A model generated the notes under the pieces. The model worked only from the letters and a program-made list of their open reading frames with translations. It ran no database searches and was not told the origin of the DNA. Below are positions 16,121-27,401 of a stretch of 64,000 bases of DNA, piece after piece. The translations under genes and the position numbers were made by a program. Origin of the DNA: Ornithinimicrobium tianjinense (GTDB lineage Bacteria > Actinomycetota > Actinomycetes > Actinomycetales > Dermatophilaceae); contig NZ_BMEM01000006.1 in NCBI RefSeq assembly GCF_014636495.1, forward strand, positions 23,803 to 87,802, given 5' to 3'. Position 1 is the stretch's first letter. Every line of letters begins with the position of its first letter.

Positions 16121-16596
16121 TCGGCCAGAGCTCGCTGGTTCGACGACTTCGTCCGAGCGTCCGTCGAGCGCGACGCGGTCGAACTCAGCAGGATCCGCGA
16201 CCGTCAGGCGCTGGCAGACCTCCTGGGGTATGTCACTGCGCAGACGGGGCAGTTGCTGAACGTGACTGCGGCAGCGGAGAAGCTGGGCATCAGCAGGCTG
16301 GCTGCCCGACTGCTCCGACTGGTTCCGGAAAAGCTCAGCGGTATTGACCCAACCTCGCTCACCGACTTCGGCCTCCTACGGGAGACCTTCGTCGTCGGGG
16401 AACTGCGGAAGCAGGCGTCATGGCTCGACGATCCCGTCGCGCTGGGGCACTGGCGCACGAGCGACGGTGCGGAGGTCGACCTCGTCGTCGAGTACGACGA
16501 CGGGCGGGTCGCCGCATTCGAGGTCAAGGCCAGCGAACGAGCCCCCGGGGAAGGAGTTCCGCGGTCTGGCCAGGCCGTCCTCACTACCCCTCGTGC
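16121..16596 (+). pseudogene. Decayed C-terminal part of a DUF4143-type AAA ATPase
   Basis: From about 16130 the plus strand encodes ARWFDDFVRASVERDAVELS, TAQTGQLLNVTAAAEKLGIS, then LAARLLRLVPEKL, FGLLRETFVVGELRKQASWL and DGAEVDLVVEYDDGRVAAFEVKA. This is the DUF4143 half of archaeal-type ATPases that look like mobile or defence-associated genes. The ATPase half is missing, roughly 40 residues are deleted after KLGIS, and a frameshift near 16545 moves the continuation (PGKEFRGL) to another frame. It is cut off at the stop of the next convergent gene. Confidence 0.8.
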
Positions 16597-17261
16597 TCGG
16601 GCATCAGGTCGACGAACCGGGCGTCGTCGCAGCCGTGGCCGCAGACCGGGTCGTCGTCCCAGCCGGGTGGTCGAGGGTCGTACCAGTGCTGCGCTTCATG
16701 GCGGTAGCCGTGGTCGGACTCGAACCGCTCGTCGAGCCAGGCGTGCTCGTCCGCCAGACGTACGGCCCGGTCGACGAGGAGGCGTCCCACGCGCGCCTCG
16801 AGCTGCTCGACGAGACGGATGTCCCGCTCGATCCGGCCCATGACCTGCGTGCGGATCTGCCGTCCCCCGTGCGGCAGGAGCGCGAGCAGCTCTGCGACGG
16901 CCAGCAGCTCGTCGGTGCGCAACCCCTCGACGCCCTCCCGGCGGTAGACGCGGTGCTCCACGGGCGCGGGCGGTGCGGAGCGGACCATCGCCGCGTCCCA
17001 GTCGTAGTCGGGGTCGCGCAGGTGCTCGGCCAGGCGATGCAGCGCGCGGTCGCGCGGCAGGCCTCGCTCGTCGACGGGCAGCATCCGTCTGGCGCGGTCC
17101 ATGACCGTCGCCGCGGTGCGCCCGAGAGCGGCGGCGATCGTCTCCGCGTCCTGGGCCTGCCGGCACAGCTCGACGAGTGTCTCGTAGTCGTCCTGTTCCC
17201 AGGGTTGTCCGGAGCGGGGCGCTCGGCCGACGCCGTGGCCGTTGACGAGATGAAGGTTCAT
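16584..17261 (-). CDS. Hypothetical protein with N-terminal HTH-like segment
   Basis: 225 residues, not recognised. Residues about 20-60 (WEQDDYETLVELCRQAQDAETIAAALGRTAATVMDRARRML) look like a SANT/Myb or resolvase-type helix-turn-helix. The middle is helical, with KR-rich and acidic stretches, and the C-terminus is rich in His, Trp and Asp with CGHGC, a possible metal site. Its ATG overlaps the stop of the DUF2786 gene (ATGA), so the two are co-translated. Its 3' end abuts the DUF4143 remnant, placing it at the edge of the accessory region. Confidence 0.75.
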   Translation of the reverse strand: MNLHLVNGHGVGRAPRSGQPWEQDDYETLVELCRQAQDAETIAAALGRTAATVMDRARRMLPVDERGLPRDRALHRLAEHLRDPDYDWDAAMVRSAPPAPVEHRVYRREGVEGLRTDELLAVAELLALLPHGGRQIRTQVMGRIERDIRLVEQLEARVGRLLVDRAVRLADEHAWLDERFESDHGYRHEAQHWYDPRPPGWDDDPVCGHGCDDARFVDLMPEHEG

Positions 17262-18577
17262 GAGGCCCGCCCGTCGATCCGGCCCGACGTGCCGAGGTCC
17301 GCCCGGTCCGCCGCGGCGCGCCCCTGCATGAACCCGCCGTAGTCGCTGACCTGCCGGGCGCGCGTGGACTTCAGGACGGGGAAGAGCTCGCGCGTCCGCT
17401 CCTTGACGGCGACGTCACGCCGTTGGAGGACAAGCTCCAGACCAGGGGCGGGTATGCCGCGGCTCTCCTCGCCCTCGACCGTCCCCCTGGAGCTGCCGCC
17501 CGCGATCTCCTGCGCGGCGTGGGCCTCCTCGGCGCGGCTGGCCTCCTGGAGGCGTTGCCCGATGCGCGTGGCGAAACCGAGGAGGAAGGAGGACCGGAAG
17601 CCCCGGCTGCGGGACCTCTCGCCGCTCAGCTCACCCTCCCGCTGCATCGCGCTCGTGGCCTGCACGAGCAGCGAGGTGTACAGCAGCTCGACGGCGCGGC
17701 GGTCGCTCTCGAAGCCGATCACCGTGGCGAACCCGGCCGGCTGGCTCCACACCGACCGGCACCGGTTCGCGGTGCAGATCTGGTGGAGCAGGTGCATCTT
17801 GGGGCTCTCGTACGGCCGGTCCACCCCGATCCGGACCGCGTCGGGGCGCCGGTCCGTCCGCTCGGGGTCGCGACTCTCGAGCATCGCCCGGTCGATGCGG
17901 TGCCGTGCCATGAGCTTCTGGGCCGCCTCGGTGAACGCCTCCGCCTCGGCCTCGTAGGGCGTGCCTTCCGCCTGCGCCAGCAGACGGCGCACCTTGGACA
18001 GGAGCCGGTCGTCGACCTCGCTGTCCTCCCTGGCCGGCCGGGCGTGCTGGTGCTCGCCGGGGAGCGCTCCCAGCACCGTGATCCTGGGCAGCCGCTCGAC
18101 CAGCACGAGGGCCGTGAGGGTCGCGGCGCTGGTCTCCTGCCAGGCCCGGACCGGGTTGTCCTGACCCAGGCGACGACCTGGGACCGACGGCTGGGTGGGC
18201 AGCTCGTCGACCTGCTCCCACCACCTGGGCTCCACCGTCGCCCTCGCGTAGGTCGCGAGCTCGGCACGGATCCCGTCGGCCAGCGCCAGGACGATCGCGT
18301 CCTTGTGCTCACGCCGGGCGGCGCGCTCGAGGTCCGCCGGCTGCCAGCCGCGCGACCACGCCGACGTGATCGCCCGCGCCAGCGCCTCGGCCAGCAGCAT
18401 CGTCACCGCCCCGCGGAGGGCGGGGTCGTGGACGGTCTCGAGCTCACGGGCCGTGTCCATGGCGGTGCGTGCTGCGGGCCGGCCCCACCCCGAGCGCGCC
18501 CTGGACAGCATCCTCTGGACCAGCCCGGCGGCCTCGTCAGCCACCGACGCGGTCCCCGTCTCCCCGACGCCTTCCAT
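17258..18577 (-). CDS. DUF2786-domain protein
   Basis: 439 residues from ATG 18577, preceded by GGAGGGGAGAG; an upstream GTG extension is low-complexity and unlikely. The DUF2786 motif (LLSKVRRLLAQAEGTPYEAEAEAFTEAAQKLMARHRID) is in the middle, and flanking parts are helical and Arg-rich. Function is unknown; the domain is also common in actinophages and plasmids. No signal peptide or membrane segments. First gene of a two-gene unit; the MFS gene upstream is in the same direction but 104 bp away. Confidence 0.8.
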   Translation of the reverse strand: MEGVGETGTASVADEAAGLVQRMLSRARSGWGRPAARTAMDTARELETVHDPALRGAVTMLLAEALARAITSAWSRGWQPADLERAARREHKDAIVLALADGIRAELATYARATVEPRWWEQVDELPTQPSVPGRRLGQDNPVRAWQETSAATLTALVLVERLPRITVLGALPGEHQHARPAREDSEVDDRLLSKVRRLLAQAEGTPYEAEAEAFTEAAQKLMARHRIDRAMLESRDPERTDRRPDAVRIGVDRPYESPKMHLLHQICTANRCRSVWSQPAGFATVIGFESDRRAVELLYTSLLVQATSAMQREGELSGERSRSRGFRSSFLLGFATRIGQRLQEASRAEEAHAAQEIAGGSSRGTVEGEESRGIPAPGLELVLQRRDVAVKERTRELFPVLKSTRARQVSDYGGFMQGRAAADRADLGTSGRIDGRAS

Positions 18578-18681
18578 CCGTCTCTCCCCTCCTGGAACGT
18601 GTGGGCTCCAGCCTGTCAGGCTCGGCCCGACCCGCCTCCCGTTTGTCCACAGGGGCCCGCGCGCCCCACGCACGACGGGCT

Positions 18682-19908
18682 TCAGCGCCCGGCGAGCTCG
18701 TCGTCCACGAGCGACGGACGGCTGACCCTCAGCCCGGCGACCGCCATGGCGACGCCTGACGCCATGAGCAGGACGAGGACCACGTGCCACCCGCCGGTCA
18801 GGTCGTGAAGGACCCCGACCACGAACGGCCCGACCGCTGCGAACCCGTAGCCGATCGGCTGCACGAACCCGGACAGGCGGGCCGTCACCCGTGGGTCACG
18901 GGAGCGGGCGGTGATCAGGGCGATCGCGGTGGGGAAGGCGAACCCGGAGAGCCCGAGAAGGGAGGCCCACAACCACGGGAGGGCGGCCGGGGCGGTGAGG
19001 AGACCGGCATACCCGAGGATCAGCAGGAGGGCGAAGCCGACCACCCAGGGCGCGAGCGTCCGGGCGCGCGCGATGACCGTCGGCATGAGGAGCCCGCCCG
19101 CGATCCCGATGGCGGTGAGCAGCGAGAGGAGCAGCCCGGCGGCGGTGGGCGAGATGCCGGCGTCGCGGTAGACCTGGGGCAGCCACCCGAACTGGATGTA
19201 GGCGTTCATCGACTGGAGTCCGAAGAGGAGCATGAGCCACACGGCCGTGGGGGAGTGCCACAGCCCGCCGCCGCCGGACGTGTCACCGGCCCGGTGGTCG
19301 CCAGGATCGAGGTGCTCGCGTCGTGCGACGAGCGTCCACGGGAGGAGGGCCGCGACGGCGATCAGGCCCCACACGCCCAGCGCGGCGCGCCAGCCGAGCG
19401 CGGAAGCGGTGGGGGCCGACACGGCGGCCGACAGCGCGCCGCCGGCCGTGAGGCCCGCGCTGTAGAGGGTCATGAGCGCCACCCCGCCGTCGGTGGCGTG
19501 GCGCTTGATCCACGCCGGCACGAGGACGTTGCCGATCGCCATCCCGGCCAGGGCGAGCGTGGTCAGGAGCAGGAAGAGCACGGTGGACGTGGTGAGCGAG
19601 CGGCCGAGCAGTCCGACCACCACGGCCAGGATCCCGAGGCTGACCGCGACCGTCATCCCGAGCCGTCGGGCCAGGCCGACCGCCAGGAGGCCCACGGCCC
19701 CGAAGCACAGCCCGGGGAGGGCGGTCACCAGGCCGGTGGCGGCCGCAGGCATGGCCAGGGCCTGCCGGACCTCCGCCAGGACCGGGCCGACGGAGGAGGC
19801 GCCGGGACGCAGGTTCACGGCGATCAGCGCGACAGCCGCCACCGCGAGAGCACCGCCGACGCCCGGCCGGGGCGTCCGCGCGGGGCGGTCCTGCGAGCGA
19901 CTGGTCAC
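18682..19908 (-). CDS. MFS transporter, CynX/NimT family
   Basis: 408 residues from GTG 19908. Twelve predicted membrane helices; NLRPGASSVGPVLAEVRQALAMPAAATGLVTALPGLCFGAVG is the characteristic first-helix region of the cyanate/nitroimidazole transporter family, and the second half repeats the fold (FGLQSMNAYIQFGWLPQVYRDAGIS). It probably exports a small organic compound; substrate unknown. TAGGAC six bases before the GTG on the minus strand may be its -10. Divergent from the BNR gene. Confidence 0.88.
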   Translation of the reverse strand: MTSRSQDRPARTPRPGVGGALAVAAVALIAVNLRPGASSVGPVLAEVRQALAMPAAATGLVTALPGLCFGAVGLLAVGLARRLGMTVAVSLGILAVVVGLLGRSLTTSTVLFLLLTTLALAGMAIGNVLVPAWIKRHATDGGVALMTLYSAGLTAGGALSAAVSAPTASALGWRAALGVWGLIAVAALLPWTLVARREHLDPGDHRAGDTSGGGGLWHSPTAVWLMLLFGLQSMNAYIQFGWLPQVYRDAGISPTAAGLLLSLLTAIGIAGGLLMPTVIARARTLAPWVVGFALLLILGYAGLLTAPAALPWLWASLLGLSGFAFPTAIALITARSRDPRVTARLSGFVQPIGYGFAAVGPFVVGVLHDLTGGWHVVLVLLMASGVAMAVAGLRVSRPSLVDDELAGR

Positions 19909-19966
19909 CAGAGAGTCCTACCAGTGAGGCCGGCGACCGGCCTCACGCGGGTCGCCAGGGCGGCGG

Positions 19967-19972
19967 TAGCCT
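19967..19972 (+). promoter_or_regulatory. -10 element of the BNR-protein gene (leaderless)
   Basis: TAGCCT with a 6-nt gap to ATG 19979 and no Shine-Dalgarno. Confidence 0.5.
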
Positions 19973-19978
19973 CCGGGC

Positions 19979-21619
19979 ATGCGCAATCTTCTGATCGCGT
20001 TGGGGGCATGGGTCCTGGGGCCTCTGGCGAGCATGTCGATGGCAGCGGCGGCGCCGTCGCAGTCCGGCTGGGAGGAGCCCTTCGAGCGGGCGAGGAGCGA
20101 GGTGGTGCACGCCAGGTCACTGGCGCAGCTGGAGAGCTCGACCTCGGCCACAGGGGGCTCGCCGCGTCGTGTGCGCCTCGTCAACCACTCCGCGTGGTCG
20201 TGGTACATGGACCCGCGAGTGCTGGAGACCCAGACGTCCACCCTCGTCGGTGGCGTGAGCACCTCCGGCTCGGTGACCCTGACCCGGTTCGCGCACTCCA
20301 GCGGGACGGTGACGCGCACGACGCTGCAGTCGGGCATGAACGACGACGACCACAACGCCCCGGCGCTCATGGAGCTGCCGGACGGGCGGATCATGGCGAT
20401 GTGGAGCGGGCACGGCCGCCATCCGCTGCGCTACCGGATCACCAGCAGCAAGGACTCGCTCACCAGGATGTCGGGGGCCACCCCGCTCCGGGGCTCCGGC
20501 CTGGAGTCGACCGGGGCCAGCTACGCCCACCTGCTGCGGCAGGACGGCCACCCCCGGCCTTACATCGCGCTCACGCGGCGCAGCAGCGACGACATGTGGG
20601 TGATGACCCGCAGCGCCGACCTGGTCACGTGGACGCCCGCGGTCCAGCTGCTGGCGCGCGTGCACGAGCAGGACCAGCATCATCCCTACCTGAAGTTCGC
20701 GATCCACGCAGATGCCATCCACGTGCTGGCGACGGATCGCCACCCGTTCCGGGGCTCGACCTCCCTCTACCACTTCGTGCTGCGGGGCGAGCGGGTGGAG
20801 CGGACCGACGGGTCGCTCATCATGACTCTGCCCGAGCTGGAGGCCGGCCGACCGGTCACCGTGTCGGAGGCCACGCTAGTGTACGACGGTTCCTCTGCCG
20901 ACGGGCGACCCCGCGTCTACGACATCATGGTGGGTGCGGACGGGATCCCCCGGATCGGGGTCACGACCTCGGCCAGCTCCACCTTCACCTTCAAGTGGGG
21001 GATCCCCAAGGAGCAGGGCACCGGATGGAAGCTGCGCACCCTGGCCCGTCAGTCCGGCACCCTCCCGGCGGGGATGAGCCTGGACTCCGGCGACCCGACG
21101 CGGGTGCTGCTGGCCCGGATGCTCGACAAGCCCGGTCTGGTGGAGTACCGCACGCCCGACGAGGGGGACACCTGGACCGCCAGGGTCGTCACGAAGATGT
21201 CCGGGCTGCGTACGCCCACCACGCCGTACGGGAGCGGAGGTCCGATGAGTGCTCTGTGGATGGGCGGCCGCTACGACAGGTACGACGACTACGACACCCA
21301 GGTGTGGGGTCTGACCACGGGCGTGGCCCCCGTCCAGCTGGTCTCGACCTGGTCCCGCAGCTGGGACGACGGCGGTGCGGTCGTCGTCAAGCTGCGGGCG
21401 GGCGTCAGCGGCCCCGACGTGCGCGATCGCCTCGTCAGGCTGATGGTCCGGCTGCCCGGCGGCGCTGAGGAGACCGTGCGCACGGCCCGGACCGATGCGT
21501 ACGGCAACGCGCGGCTGACCGTGCCCGACCTCCCCGTGGGAGCCAGGGCGCGGGTCATGCACGCCAAGAGCGACGGATGGGGCTACGCCACCTCGAGCAC
21601 CCGCACCGCGGACAGCTAG
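19979..21619 (+). CDS. Secreted BNR-repeat protein, polysaccharide-lyase/sialidase-like propeller
   Basis: 546 residues. A signal peptide (about 1-26, ending AAAAP) exports it. DDDHNAPALMELPDGRIMAMWSGHG resembles the BNR_4 propeller families that include several polysaccharide lyases, and several Asp-box-like repeats follow (SSDDMWVMTRSADLVTWTP, DEGDTWTARVV). The last 90 residues look like an Ig-type beta domain (VVKLRAGVSGPDVRDRLVRLMV). Catalytic residues cannot be assigned. It could bind or cleave an extracellular glycan; sialidase activity is less likely because the RIP motif is not seen. Confidence 0.72.
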   Translation: MRNLLIALGAWVLGPLASMSMAAAAPSQSGWEEPFERARSEVVHARSLAQLESSTSATGGSPRRVRLVNHSAWSWYMDPRVLETQTSTLVGGVSTSGSVTLTRFAHSSGTVTRTTLQSGMNDDDHNAPALMELPDGRIMAMWSGHGRHPLRYRITSSKDSLTRMSGATPLRGSGLESTGASYAHLLRQDGHPRPYIALTRRSSDDMWVMTRSADLVTWTPAVQLLARVHEQDQHHPYLKFAIHADAIHVLATDRHPFRGSTSLYHFVLRGERVERTDGSLIMTLPELEAGRPVTVSEATLVYDGSSADGRPRVYDIMVGADGIPRIGVTTSASSTFTFKWGIPKEQGTGWKLRTLARQSGTLPAGMSLDSGDPTRVLLARMLDKPGLVEYRTPDEGDTWTARVVTKMSGLRTPTTPYGSGGPMSALWMGGRYDRYDDYDTQVWGLTTGVAPVQLVSTWSRSWDDGGAVVVKLRAGVSGPDVRDRLVRLMVRLPGGAEETVRTARTDAYGNARLTVPDLPVGARARVMHAKSDGWGYATSSTRTADS

Positions 21620-21654
21620 ACCGCCCCCGACCCCTGGAGGGATCGGAGGCGGTC
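21619..21654. terminator. Terminator between the BNR gene and icd
   Basis: GACCGCCCCCGACCC pairs with GGGATCGGAGGCGGTC around CTGGA with one bulge and one mismatch. It sits at the 3' ends of two convergent genes. Confidence 0.7.
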
Positions 21655-21671
21655 GTCGCGGAGGTATGCCG

Positions 21672-23951
<2,280 letters not shown>

Positions 23952-24011
23952 CTAGGATGCGAGAGACGGTTCCCGCCACCGACGGGGGTGCGCGGGGTGT
24001 CGCGCTGAGAG

Positions 24012-24929
24012 GTGGAGATGGGTGTGACCGACGGCACGCAGAGCAGGCGCCCCGTGGTGGTGGGTGCCGACGGAGGCCGGACCGACGGCTCAGCGGTGCG
24101 CTGGGCCGCGAGGCACGCGCAGCGCACGGGCCGCCCCTTGATCGTGGTCCACGCCAGCGAGCCCGAGGCGCTCGCCGCGCAGGCGGTGGGAGCGGGCGCG
24201 ACCGGCATCACCGCGCTGCTCGAGGCGGAGAAGGAGCGCACCGACGCGATGGCCGTCGAGGTCGAGGACCTCGGGCGGGAGCTCGGCATCGTGGCCACAC
24301 TGGAGCTGCACCGTGGGTCACCGGTCCGCGCCCTGCTCGAGCACGACGACGAGGCGGTCCTGATCGTCGTGGGCACGGGGCGCAAGGGGGCGCTGCGTGA
24401 GTGGGTCCTGGGGACCACGTCCCTCGGGGTGGCCGCGCACGCCCGCTGCCCGGTGGTGATCGTCAACCCCGAGGTCGAGGTCGGCGGCCTGATCCACAAC
24501 CGCATCGGGGTGGCGATCGACGGCAGCCCCGACAGCCGCGTCGCCGCGCGGCTCGCGGTCGCCTACGCCGCCGCGGTCGGCACGTCGGTCGTCGCGGTGA
24601 ACACCTGGTACCTCGAGGTCGTCGACGGGTATGTCGTGACCGAGCCGGAGAGCCCGGAGTGGAAGGCGCTCGTGGCCGAGCGCGAGGCGATGCTCGACGA
24701 GGTCATGCAGCCCGCGCGCGAGCACCACCCCGAGGTCGAGGTCACCCTGGAGGTGCGTCGCGGCTCCACCGTCCAGGCGGTGCTCGAGGCGGCGGCGGAC
24801 TGGGACATGATCGTCGTCGGCAGCCGCGGCCTGGGCGGCGTCCAGGGCCGCCTGCTCGGCTCGGTCAGCCACCGCCTGATGCGCCAGGCGCCCTGCCCGG
24901 TGATCGTGGCCGGCGGTCCGCGGCAGTAG
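24012..24929 (+). CDS. Tandem universal stress protein (UspA x2)
   Basis: About 300 residues in two UspA domains. Each has the ATP-binding G-2x-G-9x-G(S/T) motif: GTGRKGALREWVLGTTS and GSRGLGGVQGRLLGSVS. Two-domain Usp proteins are common in actinobacteria and linked to hypoxia or stationary phase. The start could be GTG 24012, ATG 24018 or GTG 24024; GGTGGAG fits the last best. TAGGAT at 23953-23958 is a candidate -10. Convergent with the antiporter gene. Confidence 0.93.
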   Translation: MEMGVTDGTQSRRPVVVGADGGRTDGSAVRWAARHAQRTGRPLIVVHASEPEALAAQAVGAGATGITALLEAEKERTDAMAVEVEDLGRELGIVATLELHRGSPVRALLEHDDEAVLIVVGTGRKGALREWVLGTTSLGVAAHARCPVVIVNPEVEVGGLIHNRIGVAIDGSPDSRVAARLAVAYAAAVGTSVVAVNTWYLEVVDGYVVTEPESPEWKALVAEREAMLDEVMQPAREHHPEVEVTLEVRRGSTVQAVLEAAADWDMIVVGSRGLGGVQGRLLGSVSHRLMRQAPCPVIVAGGPRQ

Positions 24930-24958
24930 CACAGCCAGGGCGAGGACGGCGATCGGGC

Positions 24959-26545
24959 TCAGGACCGGTCGGCGAGCGCCTCGGCCGCCTGCTCGGCGAT
25001 GCTGGCCCCGGCGCCCTCGTAGAGGTGGACGACCACGTCGGCCCCGAGCTCGTGGTACTCCGCGGCGTCGTCGTCGTACTGCGCGACGGCCGCGACCACG
25101 CCGGTGTAGCCGATCTTCGAGAGCTCCGCGAGGGCGAGGCGGCTGGCGCCGTGGAAGGGCATCGCGAGGACGACGATCTCCACCTGGCGCGTCGACTCGA
25201 GCCGCGACCAGAAGTCTCCGTCCGCCGCGTCGGCCTCGACGATGCTCAGGCCGGCCTCGGTCAGCTCCTGCACCCGGGAGGGCAGGTTCTCCACGCCGAG
25301 CACGTCGAGGCCGTAGGTCGCGGCGAGCTCGGTGTAGGCGGACCGGCCGATCCGGCCCATGCCCATCACGACCGCCCGGGCGTTGCCGAAGGAGATCGGC
25401 TTCTCGTGCGGATGCACGTCCGTCGGCGGGTGCATCGGCATGATGCGGCGCGCCAGACCCAGGAGCTGGTCGGAGTAGGTGTTGACGACCGACGCCACCA
25501 CGAAGCTCGAGGCGACGGAGACCGACATCACGACCAGCCAGATCTCGTCCAGCAGGCCCTGCGTCACCGCCACCGAGACGACGATGAGCCCGAACTCGGA
25601 GTAGTTGCCCAGCACGAGACCGGCCTTGACCGACGTGCGCCGGCGCAGCTTGTGGCTGTCGAGCAGCCAGATGTAGGTCAGCACCTGCACCGGCAGCAGG
25701 AGGAGCAGGACCAGTCCGACCGACACGGCGGCCCCCTCGACCCGCCCGCCGAAGCCGATGGAGATGAAGAACCCGACGAGCAGGAGGTCCTTGAGCAGGA
25801 ACAGGTGGTGGGAGAGCTGGGTGGCGGCCTTGTCGCCCGCCAGGATCATCCCCATCATCAGGGCGCCGAGGTCGCCCTTGAGCCCGACGGCCTCGAACGC
25901 GGCATACCCCGGGCCCAGCGCCATCGCCAGGCCGAACAGCGCCTGCATGTCCCCGTGCGGGACGTGGTCCCAGAGCCTGCGCGCCACCCAGCCGAGCGGG
26001 GCGAGACCCACGGCGAGCAGGATGGCCCACGGGCTGGGCAGCTCGCCCCCGACGACGGTCATGAAGATCACGGCGGCGAGGTCCTGCATGACCAGGATGG
26101 CGATCGCGACGCGACCGTAGAAGGACTGCAGCTCGGACTGCTCCTCGAGGACCTTGATGACGAACACGGTCGAGGAGAAGGCCAGCGCGAACGCGACCAT
26201 CGCCAGGGTGCGCACGTCCAGCCCCTGGAGCAGCGGGAAGCCCAGCAGACCCAGCACCCACAGGAACCCGGTGCCGACGGCCACCGAGAGCGCCAGGTGC
26301 CCGCCGGTGGTGATCCAGACCTCCCGCGCCAGCAGGCTGCGGACGTCGAGCTTGAGCCCGATCCCGAACAGCAGCAGCGCCACCCCCAGCTCGGCCACGA
26401 AGTCGAGGTAGGGCAGCTCCTCCACGCCCAGGCCGTTGAGGAGGAACCCGGCCGCCAGGAAGCCCAGCAGGGCCGGCAGGCGCACGAGCGACATCACCAG
26501 CCCGGCGGCGAACGTCGCCGCGAGGAAGAAGGCGATGTCGGTCAT
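24959..26545 (-). CDS. CPA2-family cation/proton antiporter with RCK domain (KefB/YbaL-like)
   Basis: 528 residues from ATG 26545 (GTG 26548 is also possible). About twelve membrane helices make the CPA2 exchanger (1-375; LPALLGFLAAGFLLNG, FGIGLKLDVRSL, SSTVFVIKVLEEQ). The cytoplasmic C-terminus is a TrkA-N/RCK nucleotide-binding domain (AVVMGMGRIGRSAYTEL, then DVLGVEN and VEADAADGDFW). It probably exports K+ or Na+ in exchange for protons under redox or ligand control. Confidence 0.9.
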   Translation of the reverse strand: MTDIAFFLAATFAAGLVMSLVRLPALLGFLAAGFLLNGLGVEELPYLDFVAELGVALLLFGIGLKLDVRSLLAREVWITTGGHLALSVAVGTGFLWVLGLLGFPLLQGLDVRTLAMVAFALAFSSTVFVIKVLEEQSELQSFYGRVAIAILVMQDLAAVIFMTVVGGELPSPWAILLAVGLAPLGWVARRLWDHVPHGDMQALFGLAMALGPGYAAFEAVGLKGDLGALMMGMILAGDKAATQLSHHLFLLKDLLLVGFFISIGFGGRVEGAAVSVGLVLLLLLPVQVLTYIWLLDSHKLRRRTSVKAGLVLGNYSEFGLIVVSVAVTQGLLDEIWLVVMSVSVASSFVVASVVNTYSDQLLGLARRIMPMHPPTDVHPHEKPISFGNARAVVMGMGRIGRSAYTELAATYGLDVLGVENLPSRVQELTEAGLSIVEADAADGDFWSRLESTRQVEIVVLAMPFHGASRLALAELSKIGYTGVVAAVAQYDDDAAEYHELGADVVVHLYEGAGASIAEQAAEALADRS

Positions 26546-26653
26546 CACGGGCGGCGGCCTCCCTCGTCTGGGTTCGTCCCTGAATCTTCCCATCCGGGAG
26601 CGTTGCGCGGCAGGGTATGGCGCGCCGCCCGCCTCGTGCGCCGCCCCGGGGGG

Positions 26654-27358
26654 TCAGCCGCCGGTGACGACCCGGCCGAACCGCCGGACGAGCCTCGCCC
26701 ACGCCCGGTGCAGCTCGGTCTCCCGCCGGCGGAACTCCTCGATCTGGACCAGCTCGGCGTCACGGTCGGCGCCGGGGGACCAGCCGGCGACGATGTCCGG
26801 GTCCACCTCGGGGTGGAACTGCACGCCCCAGCCGCGCGGGCCGAACCTCGCCGCCTGGACCGACCCGTCGGGTGCCTCGGCCAGCAGCGTGGCCCCGGGT
26901 GGCAGCTCGACGACGACGTCGTTGTTCCAGTGCAGGACCGTCGTGTCCGCGGAGGTGTGCGCGGTCAGCGGGTCCGTCCGCCCCTCGTCGGTGAGACGCA
27001 GCGGCGCCAGCCGGTGCAGCGGGCCCCGGGGATTGCGCCGCACCGCGCCGCCGAGGGCCACCGCACCCAGCTGGTGGCCGAGGCACACGCCGAGGAAGGG
27101 CAGACCCGCGGCCACCGTCGACGCGATCAGCGCGCGCGTCGGCGCCAGCCAGTGGTGCTGCGCGTCGTCCTGCGCCCCCATCTCGCCACCGAGCACGACG
27201 AGACCGTCGTGCTCGGTGAGTGTCGCGGGGACCGCCTGACCGTCGTGCGCGCGCAGGATGTCGACGCCCACGCCGGCCTCCTCGAGCCAGGGCTCGATCA
27301 TGCCGACCGGACAGTCGTCCTCGTGCTGGATCACCAGCACCCGAACCTGAGATGCCAT
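26654..27358 (-). CDS. Type 1 glutamine amidotransferase
   Basis: 234 residues. The class I triad is complete: Cys92 in GVCLGHQL, His182 and Glu184 in QFHPEV. Free-standing proteins of this kind (GMP-synthase-like or gamma-glutamyl-hydrolase-like) act on glutamine or gamma-glutamylated compounds; the partner is unknown. No synthetase subunit is adjacent. Downstream comes the dpp operon in the same direction after 44 bp, with no shared start/stop. Confidence 0.88.
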   Translation of the reverse strand: MASQVRVLVIQHEDDCPVGMIEPWLEEAGVGVDILRAHDGQAVPATLTEHDGLVVLGGEMGAQDDAQHHWLAPTRALIASTVAAGLPFLGVCLGHQLGAVALGGAVRRNPRGPLHRLAPLRLTDEGRTDPLTAHTSADTTVLHWNNDVVVELPPGATLLAEAPDGSVQAARFGPRGWGVQFHPEVDPDIVAGWSPGADRDAELVQIEEFRRRETELHRAWARLVRRFGRVVTGG

Positions 27359-27401
27359 GGGGCGCAGGCTAACCGCCGTGCTGTGGGGACGTTGCGTCAG
27401 G

